DNA of 38,113 bases from Clostridiaceae bacterium (GCA_012840245.1 DULR01000108.1:1-38113), one strand, 5' to 3'; shown: positions 23,918 through 32,943, numbered from the stretch's first letter. Notes: generated by a model from the letters alone, not told the origin. A program made the numbers and translations.

Positions 23918-24652
23918 CTATCTCCTTGCGCCGTTTTTTGCAAGGGCATCGGCTCTTTCATTGAACTCTATTCCCGTATGGCTCTCAACCTTTACCCATG
24001 TAATCTTTACGTCACTGTTGTCTATATATTCCTTGTATGCCTGGGTCATGGGCGTATTGGTCCTGAATTCGCCTGTCGCCCATTTCCCGATATTCTGGAA
24101 ATCATAAAAAATGGTGATCTCATGTATGTTCTGTTCTTTGCACCATTCCAGGACCTCGATCACAGCCCTTATCTCACCTGCTACCTGTCGGGAGTCGAAG
24201 GCTTCGGACGAATCCACCTTTCCTGAAAGCTCAGCAACGACATCGTTTCCTTTCAATATTACAGCGCCATACCCCGTACATCCGTCAATGAACGAACCGT
24301 CAACGAAAGCATGGTATAGCGTCTTTACATCATATTCGAATTTATCACCGTTCTGAGTTTTCTTTTTACCCGGATTGCTTTTAGGCTTGTTGTCGGGTAT
24401 AACGCCAAGCAATCCTGTGATGCGTGAGAATTGTTCCTCTGCCATGTCAGAGTCCTTTCTTAAGTTCCAGGATTGCCTTTTGGGGCTGTAATCGATTATG
24501 AGCTTTCCTAACGGTACATCTTTCTCTCTTATCTGTATCTTTAAAAGATAATCCCTTATCAGCGCTATTTCCGGCTCAAAGCCAAGAGCAAGCAGTCGTT
24601 GTTCCAGACCGAAGTAAACAGATTTAAGTTCTTCCTCGCAGATATAAGCCAT
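23918..24652 (-). CDS. Ribonuclease H type 1 domain protein with N-terminal extension
   Basis: The 244-residue protein has an RNase HI domain from about 112 on, with the catalytic set D118 (AFVDGSF), E160 (QVAGEIRAV), D184 (FYDFQNIGKW) and D234 (NERADALAK), plus H225 in VESHTG. It would cleave RNA in RNA-DNA hybrids. The first 105 residues form an extra region, KVYFGLE-like and charged, ending in a lysine-rich linker (KPKSNPGKKKTQNGDKFE); I do not recognise it as the usual hybrid-binding domain. It lies 19 bases after pilT and is the last gene of the pilus-like unit. Confidence 0.88.
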   Translation of the reverse strand: MAYICEEELKSVYFGLEQRLLALGFEPEIALIRDYLLKIQIREKDVPLGKLIIDYSPKRQSWNLRKDSDMAEEQFSRITGLLGVIPDNKPKSNPGKKKTQNGDKFEYDVKTLYHAFVDGSFIDGCTGYGAVILKGNDVVAELSGKVDSSEAFDSRQVAGEIRAVIEVLEWCKEQNIHEITIFYDFQNIGKWATGEFRTNTPMTQAYKEYIDNSDVKITWVKVESHTGIEFNERADALAKNGARR

Positions 24653-24671
24653 TTGTTACTCCTGTTGTTTT

Positions 24672-25736
24672 TTATAGATATTTTATCAGAACATCAGGGT
24701 TTAGGCTATACAGAAGAGCAACCTCCCGGGTAATATAGCCTTTCCTGTACAGCTCGCTTATACTCATGTCCATGCTCTGCATACCCACGTTCCTGCCCGA
24801 ATGGATCATCGAGTCAATCTGGTAAGTCTTGTTTTCCCGTATCAGATTCTGTATGGCGTTGGTCGCCGTCATGATCTCGAAAGCAGCGACCAGGCCTCTT
24901 TTTTCTGAAGGCAGGAGCTGCTGGGAAATAACGGCCTTCAATGTGGTGGATAGCTGCATGCGTATCTGATGCTGCTGATTGGGCGGAAAAACGTCAATTA
25001 TACGGTCTATTGTTTTAGCCGCACCAAGGGTATGGAGGGTCGAAAATACCAAATGGCCTGTTTCAGCAGCCGTCATGGCGATGGATATGGTTTCAAGATC
25101 TCTCATCTCGCCTACAAGTATCACATCGGGCGACTCTCTCAAAGCAGCTCTGAGTGCCCGTGCGTAGCTCTGGGTATCCTGACCTATCTCTCTCTGGTTC
25201 ACAACGCTCATTTTATGCTGGTGAAGGAATTCTATCGGTTCTTCAAGGGTCAATATATGACATTTTCTAGTCCTGTTTATAAGGTCTATTATGCATGACA
25301 GGGTAGTTGATTTGCCGCTTCCCGTCGGTCCGGTAACAAGCACCAGTCCTTTGTTGAGCTGATGCATCTGCAAAACGGCATCAGGGATCAGAAGATCCTT
25401 CGGATCTGGAAGCCGGGTAAAAACCAGTCTGATGGCAGCAGCAAGTGAACCTCTCTGCAAAAAGGTGTTAACACGAAACCGTCCCATTTTTGATATAGAA
25501 AGAGAAAAATCCTTATCCCCTACCGCTAAAAACTCCCTGAAGGAATCCTCGTCTTCGAACAATTCTCTCACAAGTGCTCTTGTATCGTCAGGATTAAGGA
25601 TCTTGTCACCAATAGGCTCAAACTCACCCCTGACCTTCACAAGCGGCGGGACTCCCACCGTTATATGCAGATCCGACGCTCCCTTTTCCAAAGCTGTTCC
25701 CAGCAGTTCTCTGATCGTATAATTCTTTTGTTCCAT
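24672..25736 (-). CDS. pilT: Type IV pilus retraction ATPase PilT
   Basis: The 354-residue ATPase has the PilT N-terminal region ASDLHITVGVPPLVKVRGE, Walker A GPTGSGKS at 136-143, LEEPIEF, Walker B DVILVGEMRD at about 204-213 and the His box HLVFSTLHT. In the family it powers pilus retraction and twitching. The start ATG overlaps the TAA of the preceding gene (TAATG); AAGGAAAT lies upstream. It ends the set begun by pilC, and no PilB extension ATPase is in this window. Confidence 0.94.
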   Translation of the reverse strand: MEQKNYTIRELLGTALEKGASDLHITVGVPPLVKVRGEFEPIGDKILNPDDTRALVRELFEDEDSFREFLAVGDKDFSLSISKMGRFRVNTFLQRGSLAAAIRLVFTRLPDPKDLLIPDAVLQMHQLNKGLVLVTGPTGSGKSTTLSCIIDLINRTRKCHILTLEEPIEFLHQHKMSVVNQREIGQDTQSYARALRAALRESPDVILVGEMRDLETISIAMTAAETGHLVFSTLHTLGAAKTIDRIIDVFPPNQQHQIRMQLSTTLKAVISQQLLPSEKRGLVAAFEIMTATNAIQNLIRENKTYQIDSMIHSGRNVGMQSMDMSISELYRKGYITREVALLYSLNPDVLIKYL

Positions 25737-26245
25737 TATGGATTTCCTTCCCACAAATTAATAGTATTCTTGTATTCGAAAGGATCGTTCCAGATCCTCC
25801 ACTCGATCACCGAGCAGATATCATTGACTTCGCTATCTTTATCAGGCCGGGATACTTCTATCTTTATCTCAAGATGCCTGTTGTATGAATCTACATTCAA
25901 AATGACGGTCCTCTCTATGATCACCCTCAAACCTTCGGTGTCCTTCCTGATTATGACATCCGGACCCAGAGTACTCTCCAGAATATCGAAAAATCGATCC
26001 GGACTGTCTCCCATACTGTCAAGCGATTCCTTAACAGCTGATTTGACTTCATATAAAAAACGTTTCCCTTCGGAGTCCAGGGTATAGTAAATTTTGTTCG
26101 TTTCCGCATTTCTGCGGGCTAATTTCAGCTCCTGAGCAGATGAAACGATACTGACAACGGCAAATATGACCAATGTCAGCAAAAACAGCGATATCAAAAC
26201 AGTTGAACTGCCTCTTTCAGACTTCAGCCTATTCATTGCTTCCAC
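25736..26245 (-). CDS. Membrane-anchored protein of the pilus-like operon (PilX-like)
   Basis: This 169-residue protein begins SERGSSTVLISLFLLTLVIF, one hydrophobic helix preceded by a Gly-Ser boundary, like pilus-assembly proteins that carry a minor-pilin N-terminus. The rest is soluble and outside the membrane. I cannot assign a named family. It overlaps the preceding pseudopilin gene by 17 bases and pilT by one base, so it belongs to the pilus operon. It may be a minor pilin or a PilX-type protein. Confidence 0.65.
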   Translation of the reverse strand: MEAMNRLKSERGSSTVLISLFLLTLVIFAVVSIVSSAQELKLARRNAETNKIYYTLDSEGKRFLYEVKSAVKESLDSMGDSPDRFFDILESTLGPDVIIRKDTEGLRVIIERTVILNVDSYNRHLEIKIEVSRPDKDSEVNDICSVIEWRIWNDPFEYKNTINLWEGNP

Positions 26246-26675
26246 CCCAGAAAGATTGATCCTCTATGATCGTTGAAACGCTGTAAATCTCAGTCTGCTC
26301 ATCCTCCTCAAACGGGTAAGGTTTTATCCTGACTGCCCTTAGATCCAGATGCAGCAGTCCACCCTGTTCTTCAGACAAGGGAGCAATATTGCCATATATG
26401 GCATAGCATGCAGCATCGTCATCCAATGTCGCAGGGTTCCATTGTTCATCATAATATACGGTAAACCTGCTTTCATTTCGCGGGGCTCCTCCGACACTCT
26501 GGAATTCCTCGATCAGCCTGTTGGTTTCCAGTACAGCGTTATCAAGATCAAAGGCTTTTTGATGGGTGACCCGGGAATTGACGAAAAGCTTTAATACCCC
26601 GACTGCCAGAACAGCCAGGATACATATTGCCAAAATCATCTCTATCAGCGTAAAACCTTTGCTTTCCGATTTCAC
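26229..26675 (-). CDS. Prepilin-type N-methylation protein (minor pseudopilin)
   Basis: The 148-residue protein starts ESKGFTLIEMILAICILAVL, an exact type IV prepilin signal: Gly-Phe cleavage site, Glu at +5 and a hydrophobic helix. It would be processed by a prepilin peptidase, which is not encoded here. The length and C-terminal beta region fit a PilV/GspI-type minor pilin. It overlaps the following gene by 17 bases. Confidence 0.85.
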   Translation of the reverse strand: MKSESKGFTLIEMILAICILAVLAVGVLKLFVNSRVTHQKAFDLDNAVLETNRLIEEFQSVGGAPRNESRFTVYYDEQWNPATLDDDAACYAIYGNIAPLSEEQGGLLHLDLRAVRIKPYPFEEDEQTEIYSVSTIIEDQSFWGGSNE

Positions 26676-26688
26676 AGTATCTCTCCCG

Positions 26689-27210
26689 CTATCTTGATCT
26701 CAGTTTCAAAAAACCGCCATATGTCTTATGACCTTCGATTCCCGCTTTGATGAAGAAACCGTGAGCGCCTTCGTCATACCTTATATCAAAGGAATCTATC
26801 CTTGCTATCGGCTGGCTGATGTCAACTTCAGGATCTTCATTCTCCAGAACTATTGCTTCGTACAGATAACCGTCATAGTGGAAGATCCACGTGTCATAAA
26901 CCATATCGTCGATTTTTTCATGTATCACAAGCGCATTTTTCCCGCTGACTGCATCAGGTTTCACTTCCAGACATCCCGATATGTCGTACTGACGTATTTT
27001 CGTCGTGACGAAAGAATATGCGATCCTTAATTCAGAAGCATTTTCTTTTGATGCATAAAGTCTGTTATATGCGCCAATAGCCGACATGGCAAGGCTAAAG
27101 CACCCTGCCCCCAGCAATATAAAAAGAAACATTGAAGCAAGGGTTTCCACAAGAACCCGTCCGCTGTTTTGTTTCATACCGTTACCGGTGGCATCAGTTT
27201 CCCTTTTCAT
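26689..27210 (-). CDS. Pilus-operon membrane protein, DUF4860-like
   Basis: This 173-residue protein has one hydrophobic segment (VLVETLASMFLFILLGAGCF) with a Glu before it, resembling a decayed pilin signal, and an exported domain with TTKIRQYDISGCLEV and a final YGGFLKLRS. The form resembles the clostridial DUF4860 family found in pilus operons; this is from memory, not a search. Its start overlaps the previous gene by 17 bases, with GGAGG rather close to the ATG. A second ATG at 27177 has no ribosome-binding site. Confidence 0.65.
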   Translation of the reverse strand: MKRETDATGNGMKQNSGRVLVETLASMFLFILLGAGCFSLAMSAIGAYNRLYASKENASELRIAYSFVTTKIRQYDISGCLEVKPDAVSGKNALVIHEKIDDMVYDTWIFHYDGYLYEAIVLENEDPEVDISQPIARIDSFDIRYDEGAHGFFIKAGIEGHKTYGGFLKLRSR

Positions 27211-27508
27211 AGACCTCCACCACAGGCATCACATTTGATGCGAAGATTTCGTAATAATAATAATATCTGTCATGATCCAGCATGATGCCATAATGATCTT
27301 TAAGATATTCCAGGTCCGGCGGATAACTGCCTTCCAATGCATAGCACTGGACGCATGCTCGCTCTATGGCCTCTTTGATCCTTCCGGGCTGAGCGTCGTT
27401 GTTTTTTGAATAGACGGCGTTCATGGTCAAGATCGAATAAACGACGATAAGGATCAGGACAATGAACATAAATGGCTGTACCCATCTAAAGGCATTCTTC
27501 TTTTCCAA
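27194..27508 (-). CDS. Small single-span pilin-like protein
   Basis: The 104-residue protein has one N-terminal membrane helix (PFMFIVLILIVVYSIL) and a short exported domain. CVQCYALEGSYPPDLEYLKD resembles the YxxxxGxYP turn found after the helix in type II pseudopilins. It lacks a canonical G/FTLIE prepilin cleavage site. It lies 12 bases after pilC and overlaps the next gene. It may be a pilin-like scaffold that is not processed. Confidence 0.65.
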   Translation of the reverse strand: MEKKNAFRWVQPFMFIVLILIVVYSILTMNAVYSKNNDAQPGRIKEAIERACVQCYALEGSYPPDLEYLKDHYGIMLDHDRYYYYYEIFASNVMPVVEVYEKGN

Positions 27509-27520
27509 CTCGCCGCCCCC

Positions 27521-28582
27521 CTATCCGATAGACGACATTATGCCGATCAGCGGCAACAGGACAGATAAGAGTATGATCGCAAGTACGACAGACAGAACCG
27601 ATACCAGCGCAGGTTCTATCATCCTGCTGAATCCCTGAAGGGAAAGCTCGGCTTCTTTCCCGTAAACCTTTGAAATTTTTTCGATCATGGTGTCAAGGTT
27701 TCCGGATCTCTCGCCCGTTCTGAGCATCTTTACAAAGAGTTCAGGAAAAATACCGGTGTTTTTTATTGCGTCTGACAATGATCCGCCTTCTGATATTTCA
27801 GAAGAAGCTTCCTTAAGCTTGGATGCCACATATCCGTTCTGCATCAGGCCTTTTATTGCATTGAACCCGTCAGTGAGATGCATGCCGCTTTTTGTCGTGA
27901 GACTTAAGCCCAGTCCTAATCTGGAAGCCATAATTTTTTTATAGATCGACCCTGATATCGGATTATGTACTTTGATATGATCAAAAACAAGCTTTCCTTT
28001 GGGTGTTTTGAAAAAGATTATAATCAAAACGACAACCGGTACGGCTATCACTGTAAGCCATAAAAGGATTCTCTGAAGATTTACGGTAAAAAGGAACAGG
28101 TATCCGGCCTCTTTTGGCACCTGTCCTCCAAGTCCTGTAACTATCTCGCCGAACATTGGTATGATCTTTATGACCATCAGGCATATCACACCAAACATCA
28201 GTATGGCTAAAGCAGCAGGATAAGCTATCGCGTTTTTGATCCTTTTGCTGATTTCTGCTTCTGATTCATAATAATCCGAGAGATTCTCCATGACTGTGTC
28301 AAGCATCCCCGTAGCTTCACCGACTTTTATCATTTGCAGCATATAGTCAGGAAAGCTGCTGTCGAGGGAAAATGCCTGATACATCGTCATTCCTTCGATT
28401 ATCCTGTCAGATATCCCCTTAAGGGAGGCTTTCAGTTCAGGCTGGTTTATATCATCAGCCAAAAGAGGGAGCATTTCTACAGGGTTTGCCCCGGACCGAA
28501 AAACCAGCGCCAGCTGGTGACATAGCAAAGAAAGCTCCATAGCGCTGAATCTTCTCTTTTTTGAAGACCTGACTTTTCTCAA
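27521..28582 (-). CDS. pilC: Type II secretion/type IV pilus inner-membrane platform protein PilC
   Basis: The 353-residue protein has two GspF domains, each ending in hydrophobic helices. Marks include FRSGANPVEMLPLLADDI, IKVGEATGMLDTVMENLSDYYE and the second copy MLRTGERSGNLDTMIEKISK. It forms the platform on which PilB and PilT act. Translation starts at TTG 28582, eight bases after GGGGG. It is the first gene of the pilus-like unit, preceded by an extended -10 promoter. Confidence 0.92.
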   Translation of the reverse strand: MRKVRSSKKRRFSAMELSLLCHQLALVFRSGANPVEMLPLLADDINQPELKASLKGISDRIIEGMTMYQAFSLDSSFPDYMLQMIKVGEATGMLDTVMENLSDYYESEAEISKRIKNAIAYPAALAILMFGVICLMVIKIIPMFGEIVTGLGGQVPKEAGYLFLFTVNLQRILLWLTVIAVPVVVLIIIFFKTPKGKLVFDHIKVHNPISGSIYKKIMASRLGLGLSLTTKSGMHLTDGFNAIKGLMQNGYVASKLKEASSEISEGGSLSDAIKNTGIFPELFVKMLRTGERSGNLDTMIEKISKVYGKEAELSLQGFSRMIEPALVSVLSVVLAIILLSVLLPLIGIMSSIG

Positions 28583-28607
28583 ATTCTGATCCCCCCGTAC
28601 AAAGATT

Positions 28608-28619
28608 AAGGTATACCTT
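28608..28619 (-). promoter_or_regulatory. 12-base perfect palindrome in the pilC leader
   Basis: AAGGTATACCTT is self-complementary and lies between the pilC promoter and the start codon. It could be a regulator site. Confidence 0.35.
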
Positions 28620-28661
28620 TATGCCAGATAAATTACAAAATCGCTTTTATTGTCTTTTATT

Positions 28662-28670
28662 ATTATACCA
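28662..28670 (-). promoter_or_regulatory. Extended -10 promoter of the pilC operon
   Basis: On the minus strand TGGTATAAT is a full extended -10 element, about 80 bases before the TTG start. The -35 region is weak. Confidence 0.55.
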
Positions 28671-28728
28671 TTTATTGGCGACAAAAAACGTATTCTAAAC
28701 AGATAAATAAACTGAAGTAAAAGAGAAT

Positions 28729-28814
28729 GGGCTGTCCCAAAATACTGATATGTCATTCCGAGTCGATTTGATGACATCAGAATCACAAAATTACAGTCTG
28801 TGTTAAGACAGCCC
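28729..28814 (-). terminator. Composite hairpin/repeat between pepF and pilC
   Basis: Outer arms GGGCTGTC (28729-28736) and GACAGCCC (28807-28814) enclose an inner stem ATGTCAT/ATGACAT (28750-28756 and 28771-28777). On the minus strand the end is followed by CATTCTCTTTTAC, so it may end pepF transcription. The inner part holds CTCGGAATGACA, a relative of the window's GAATGACA repeat. Confidence 0.55.
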
Positions 28815-28824
28815 CAAATGCTTA

Positions 28825-30510
28825 CTATATGTTCATTTTCTCCAATGCTTTCTCCGAGCCTTCGCAGACTTCCTTCACACAGCCTTCCTCAAATGGCGAA
28901 CGCAATCCGGATGTTTTCAGAAGGTCAACAAAAGTCATGGTCCCGGCCTTCTTGCTGAAGTCAAGATATTTTTTCCATGCAGACTCATAATCTTCTGTCA
29001 TAAGATTTCTGAACTGCAGTGCACAGGTTTGGGCAAGACAGTAATCAATATAATAGAATGGTGTCTTGTAAATATGTGTCTGAGCCTGCCAGCGGCCCCC
29101 TTTACCGAAGTATTCGTCATCCTCGTAGTCTAGATAAGGCTGGAATTCGCTTTCAATGCGTCTCCATGCTTCTTTCCTCTCCTGAGGCGTCATATCGGGA
29201 TTTCTGTATATCACATGCTGGAATTCGTCAACAGCGCAGCCATATGGTATGAAAATCAGGGCTTCGGCCAGATGCATATATTTATATTCCTCTGTTCTGT
29301 CACCGAAAAACAGCTTCATCCACGGCATCGTAAAGAATTCCATGCTCATGGAGTGAACTTCGCATGCCTCATAAGTAGGACTGGCGTATTCGTATATATC
29401 AATGTCCTTAGCAAGGTATCCGTTAAGCGCATGGCCTGCTTCATGGGTCAGAACGTCGATATCGCCGCTTGTTCCGTTGAAATTGGCAAAGATGAACGGT
29501 GATTTATAATCAGGTATGAATGTCATATATCCTCCGGGTGCCTTTCCTTTACGGCTCAGGCAATCCAGGAGATCATTTTCCAGCATAAAACGGAAAAATT
29601 CGCTTGTTTCCTTTGAAAGCTCATCATACATCTTTTTCCCGTTTTCAAAAATCTCTTCGGGAGTTCCCTTGGGATTCGGGTTGCCCTCCCTGAAATAGAG
29701 CAGCTGGTCTATGACGGTTATTTTCTCGAGCCCCAGCATTTTCTTTTTCTTTTCCTGGATCCTTAATGAAAGAGGAACCATGTATTTTTTGACCTCTTCC
29801 TTGAACGCAGCAACATCATCAGGACCGTAGCAGTTCCTTCTCATACGTATATAGCCGAGCTCGACGAAATCCTCAAATCCAAGCTTTTTCGCCATCGCAG
29901 TACGAACCTTGACAAGCTTGTCAAAAATTTCATCGAACTTTTCGCCGTTCTCGCTGAAGAACTCGGTGCGCTTTTTGAATGCTTCTTTTCTGATATTCCT
30001 GTCAGGCGATTCCATATAAAACCTTAACTGTGACAGATTCACCTTCTTGCCGTCTATATCAAGCTGTGCCGATGCCATCAGCTTTACATACTCACTGACA
30101 AGCTTGTTCTCCTCCTGCAGGTCAGGAATGATTTTGGGATCAAAGGCTTTCAGCTCAAGCTCCGCATTTCTGAAAAGCAATGAACCCAGTTTTTCTTCCA
30201 GCTCTTTTCTGAATTTCGAAGCTACAAAAGCCTTATAAAATTCAAAATTCAAATTTTGCAGCAGAGGCAGATTTTCATCATAGAATTCTTTTTCCTTATC
30301 ATAGAACTCATCCTCGGTGTTTATGGTGTGTCTGATATACGCTAAGGTGTACATTGTTTCAACTTTTTTACATAATTCATTATAGTCTTTATGTGCCTGA
30401 AGCTGCTCTCCGGCTGACTGAGCATTTTTGACCCTCTCAATTATTTCCTTTATTTCTTTGCTGACAGCTTCAATATCGGGTCTGACATAAGTCATTTCAG
30501 AAAATTTCAT
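28825..30510 (-). CDS. pepF: M3 family oligoendopeptidase (PepF/PepO-like)
   Basis: The 561-residue cytoplasmic zinc metallopeptidase has HEAGH at 356-360 and a probable third zinc ligand E384 in EACEVHSMSMEF. FIPDYKSPFIFANFNGTSGD precedes the active site. Members trim oligopeptides. GGAGAATAAAGCGT precedes the ATG at 30510. It is a single-gene unit ending near the composite hairpin. Confidence 0.92.
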   Translation of the reverse strand: MKFSEMTYVRPDIEAVSKEIKEIIERVKNAQSAGEQLQAHKDYNELCKKVETMYTLAYIRHTINTEDEFYDKEKEFYDENLPLLQNLNFEFYKAFVASKFRKELEEKLGSLLFRNAELELKAFDPKIIPDLQEENKLVSEYVKLMASAQLDIDGKKVNLSQLRFYMESPDRNIRKEAFKKRTEFFSENGEKFDEIFDKLVKVRTAMAKKLGFEDFVELGYIRMRRNCYGPDDVAAFKEEVKKYMVPLSLRIQEKKKKMLGLEKITVIDQLLYFREGNPNPKGTPEEIFENGKKMYDELSKETSEFFRFMLENDLLDCLSRKGKAPGGYMTFIPDYKSPFIFANFNGTSGDIDVLTHEAGHALNGYLAKDIDIYEYASPTYEACEVHSMSMEFFTMPWMKLFFGDRTEEYKYMHLAEALIFIPYGCAVDEFQHVIYRNPDMTPQERKEAWRRIESEFQPYLDYEDDEYFGKGGRWQAQTHIYKTPFYYIDYCLAQTCALQFRNLMTEDYESAWKKYLDFSKKAGTMTFVDLLKTSGLRSPFEEGCVKEVCEGSEKALEKMNI

Positions 30511-30652
30511 ACGCTTTATTCTCCTTTGCCGCCAAGAACTATATTTTCTTATACTTTATAATATATTTTTCCATTTTATATACTAGCATTTTACCATAGT
30601 TTGGCTATTTGATAAAGGGAGCTTTCTGCTTAACGGCAAAGAAACTACTGCT

Positions 30653-31756
30653 TCAATTAAAATCCATTTGTATCTCGAAGCTTGATTTAAATTCGTCATA
30701 TTCATCGTCTGAAATGTACATTGCAATGTATACGCCATTAAGTCTGCCTTCAATAAAATAACTGTACGACATCGGATCCTCTATTAAACCTTCTGCATCC
30801 TGCATTACTTTCTTATAGAAAGCCACAAGATCTTTAACCTCATATTCACATAAACCATATATGCCATAAATTTTGTTTCCTCCTTCTTCATAGCTTGAAG
30901 TTAAGGAGATCATACTTCCGCCGGGTATGGGAACCAAATCAGTGTCAAAACCCTTTGGAATAGGTTCACCGGTAATATTGGTATTGACGCTTTTTATGGC
31001 GTCGGCATTTCCGCCGCTAAAAATATCGTCTCTGGTGGCATTTCCGCCGGCTATCGTATCTCCGCCGGTTGTGCCGGATTGTCCATTCGGGTCTTCTTCA
31101 GGATAGAACTCCTGTATCTCATTATTAACCTCAGAATCATATACTTTCATCATTAACTCAATTTCCGATTTGAAACCATCTTTCTTTTCAACAGTTATTT
31201 GGACTGCAATTTCCACATTATCCACTTTGGCGTTTAAAATATAAGGATAAAATGACTTGCCAGGGCTGAAATCTTCGGCGTCTTTAAACCATTTCTCGTA
31301 AAAAGCCGCAATATCCTCCGGTTTATATTCGGATTTACCATGTACGGAATGAAAACTGTATCCCATCGAATTTGCTTTAGCATCGCTATATGTTGAAATT
31401 ATTACTGTGCCGTCGGGTATGGGAAGTATATCGGTTCTGAAACTCTCCGGAACAGGCTCTCCGGTAATATTGATATTGACTTTTATGTCGTCAGTATTTC
31501 CTTTGTCCGGTTTATCAGTGCCACCGGTGCCGGATTTTCCGCTCTCGTTCTCTTCAGGACCTTCTTCGTTATTGCCTTTCTCCTGTGATTGCTTTGAAGT
31601 CTCTTCTTTTTTATCTTTATCTTTTTTATTCTTATTCTCTTCTGTTGTTATCGACTTGTTGCTCATTCTGTCAGGATCATCATCTGTTCTGCGGGCACAT
31701 CCGATTAGCGAAAAAACCATAAATAATACAAGCAACAAGCTTACGATTTTTTTCAT
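30653..31756 (-). CDS. Lipoprotein with duplicated uncharacterised domain
   Basis: The 367-residue protein has a lipoprotein signal (lipobox SLIGC, Cys20), a low-complexity charged linker at about 25-90 rich in Lys, Glu, Asp, Ser and Gly, and two homologous domains at about 93-206 and 257-366. Both copies share an NITGEP(V/I)P opening, (I/V)PIP(D/G)G, an EY-x6-AFY-K motif, and an alternating hydrophobic C-terminal strand. I do not recognise the domain. It should sit on the outer face of the membrane with a flexible stalk. I choose ATG 31756, eight bases after AAGGA; a reading from 31852 would add 32 residues ahead of the signal. It is transcribed alone. Confidence 0.8.
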   Translation of the reverse strand: MKKIVSLLLVLFMVFSLIGCARRTDDDPDRMSNKSITTEENKNKKDKDKKEETSKQSQEKGNNEEGPEENESGKSGTGGTDKPDKGNTDDIKVNINITGEPVPESFRTDILPIPDGTVIISTYSDAKANSMGYSFHSVHGKSEYKPEDIAAFYEKWFKDAEDFSPGKSFYPYILNAKVDNVEIAVQITVEKKDGFKSEIELMMKVYDSEVNNEIQEFYPEEDPNGQSGTTGGDTIAGGNATRDDIFSGGNADAIKSVNTNITGEPIPKGFDTDLVPIPGGSMISLTSSYEEGGNKIYGIYGLCEYEVKDLVAFYKKVMQDAEGLIEDPMSYSYFIEGRLNGVYIAMYISDDEYDEFKSSFEIQMDFN

Positions 31757-32050
31757 GGAAAACATCCTTTCTTTAATATACTTTGATGCCGCTTTTACAG
31801 CACAGTTCAGAATCCTGTGCATCGTCAAATGGCATAATTCATATAAATACAAGCTTTTTTGTTTCTATGCCTTTCAGTATTATATTAACCGTCGGGTTGA
31901 AAGAACAGGTCAGATATGCTCATAAATAGTACATATAATGATATTTTATGGTCTTTTATTATACCGTATGTAAAAACCGGATATTGATAAGAAGTGCTTT
32001 GCCCATTTAATATAAAAAGATTTTATAATATAAACAGGTATCAATTATCA

Positions 32051-32842
32051 TCACTTTTTATAATTAGCCGTATCTTTTAAAGCTTTCCGATAATCTGACG
32101 GTGAAACCCCCGTTTTCTCCCGGAATAATCCGGCTGTATGGCCATTGTATTCCATATTGCATACGGCAAAAGCCTGGGTAATAGAAAGGTTGGTATCCAG
32201 CAGCTTTTCCTTTAATTTATTGATCTTATAATTTATATAATATTCATGAGGGGTTATGCCGGTATGCTTTTTGAACAGCTTTGTAAAATGTGCCCTACTG
32301 AAACAGGCGGCTTTTGCCGCTTCATTCAGATCAAATTTTTCCAGCCAGTGATTTTCAATATATTCCTTCGCCTTTTCGATTTCATCCTTGCCCTTATAAA
32401 CACGCCTGTTGATCAGAAATGCCACCACATATTTCACTCGTTTTTCATCATCGAATACAGGAAAAATAGTTATATCCTGATATATCGCTTTAGCATCAAG
32501 ATCCCTGATGCCATATCTCTCTGCAATATCCTCCAAAGGAACTTTTATATCATGAAAAAATACTGTTTCACCCCGGAACGCACGCTTTATCGCAGGAATC
32601 TGCCCCAAGGCGATAATGTAAGGATCTTTGAATATATTATATTTCCCTACTATCAAATCGGGATCGGAAACATGATATTCAGACAGTAAAGCTTTATTTA
32701 CCAATACCGATGTTCCCTCGGTATCATAAACCTGTATCGGATAGGGGAAGAATTCAATAATTCTTGCAAGCAATTCTTCTTTTCCGGAAAACGATTGAAA
32801 AGGCTCTGTAAGATTATTATGTAATCTGTCCGAGTCATTCAT
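32051..32842 (-). CDS. AraC-family regulator with N-terminal PAS-like domain
   Basis: The 263-residue protein has an N-terminal PAS-like region at about 20-150 (FFPYPIQVYDTEGTSVLVNK near the start and AIKRAFRGETVFFHDIKVP in the middle) and a C-terminal AraC double helix-turn-helix at about 162-258 (NLNEAAKAACFSRAHF-type first helix pair, then FAVCNMEYNGHTAGLFREKT and GVSPSDYRK). The sensing ligand is unknown. ATG 32842 follows AAGGTG. A stand-alone PAS gene homologous to its N-terminal domain lies 145 bases upstream. Confidence 0.85.
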   Translation of the reverse strand: MNDSDRLHNNLTEPFQSFSGKEELLARIIEFFPYPIQVYDTEGTSVLVNKALLSEYHVSDPDLIVGKYNIFKDPYIIALGQIPAIKRAFRGETVFFHDIKVPLEDIAERYGIRDLDAKAIYQDITIFPVFDDEKRVKYVVAFLINRRVYKGKDEIEKAKEYIENHWLEKFDLNEAAKAACFSRAHFTKLFKKHTGITPHEYYINYKINKLKEKLLDTNLSITQAFAVCNMEYNGHTAGLFREKTGVSPSDYRKALKDTANYKK

Positions 32843-32943
32843 TTATTTATCACCTTATTATTTGATAATCGTGTGACATGCAGCAGAATTAATCCTGGCT
32901 TACCTGAATCATTATTTTTATCATACTACAGATATTAATTTAT

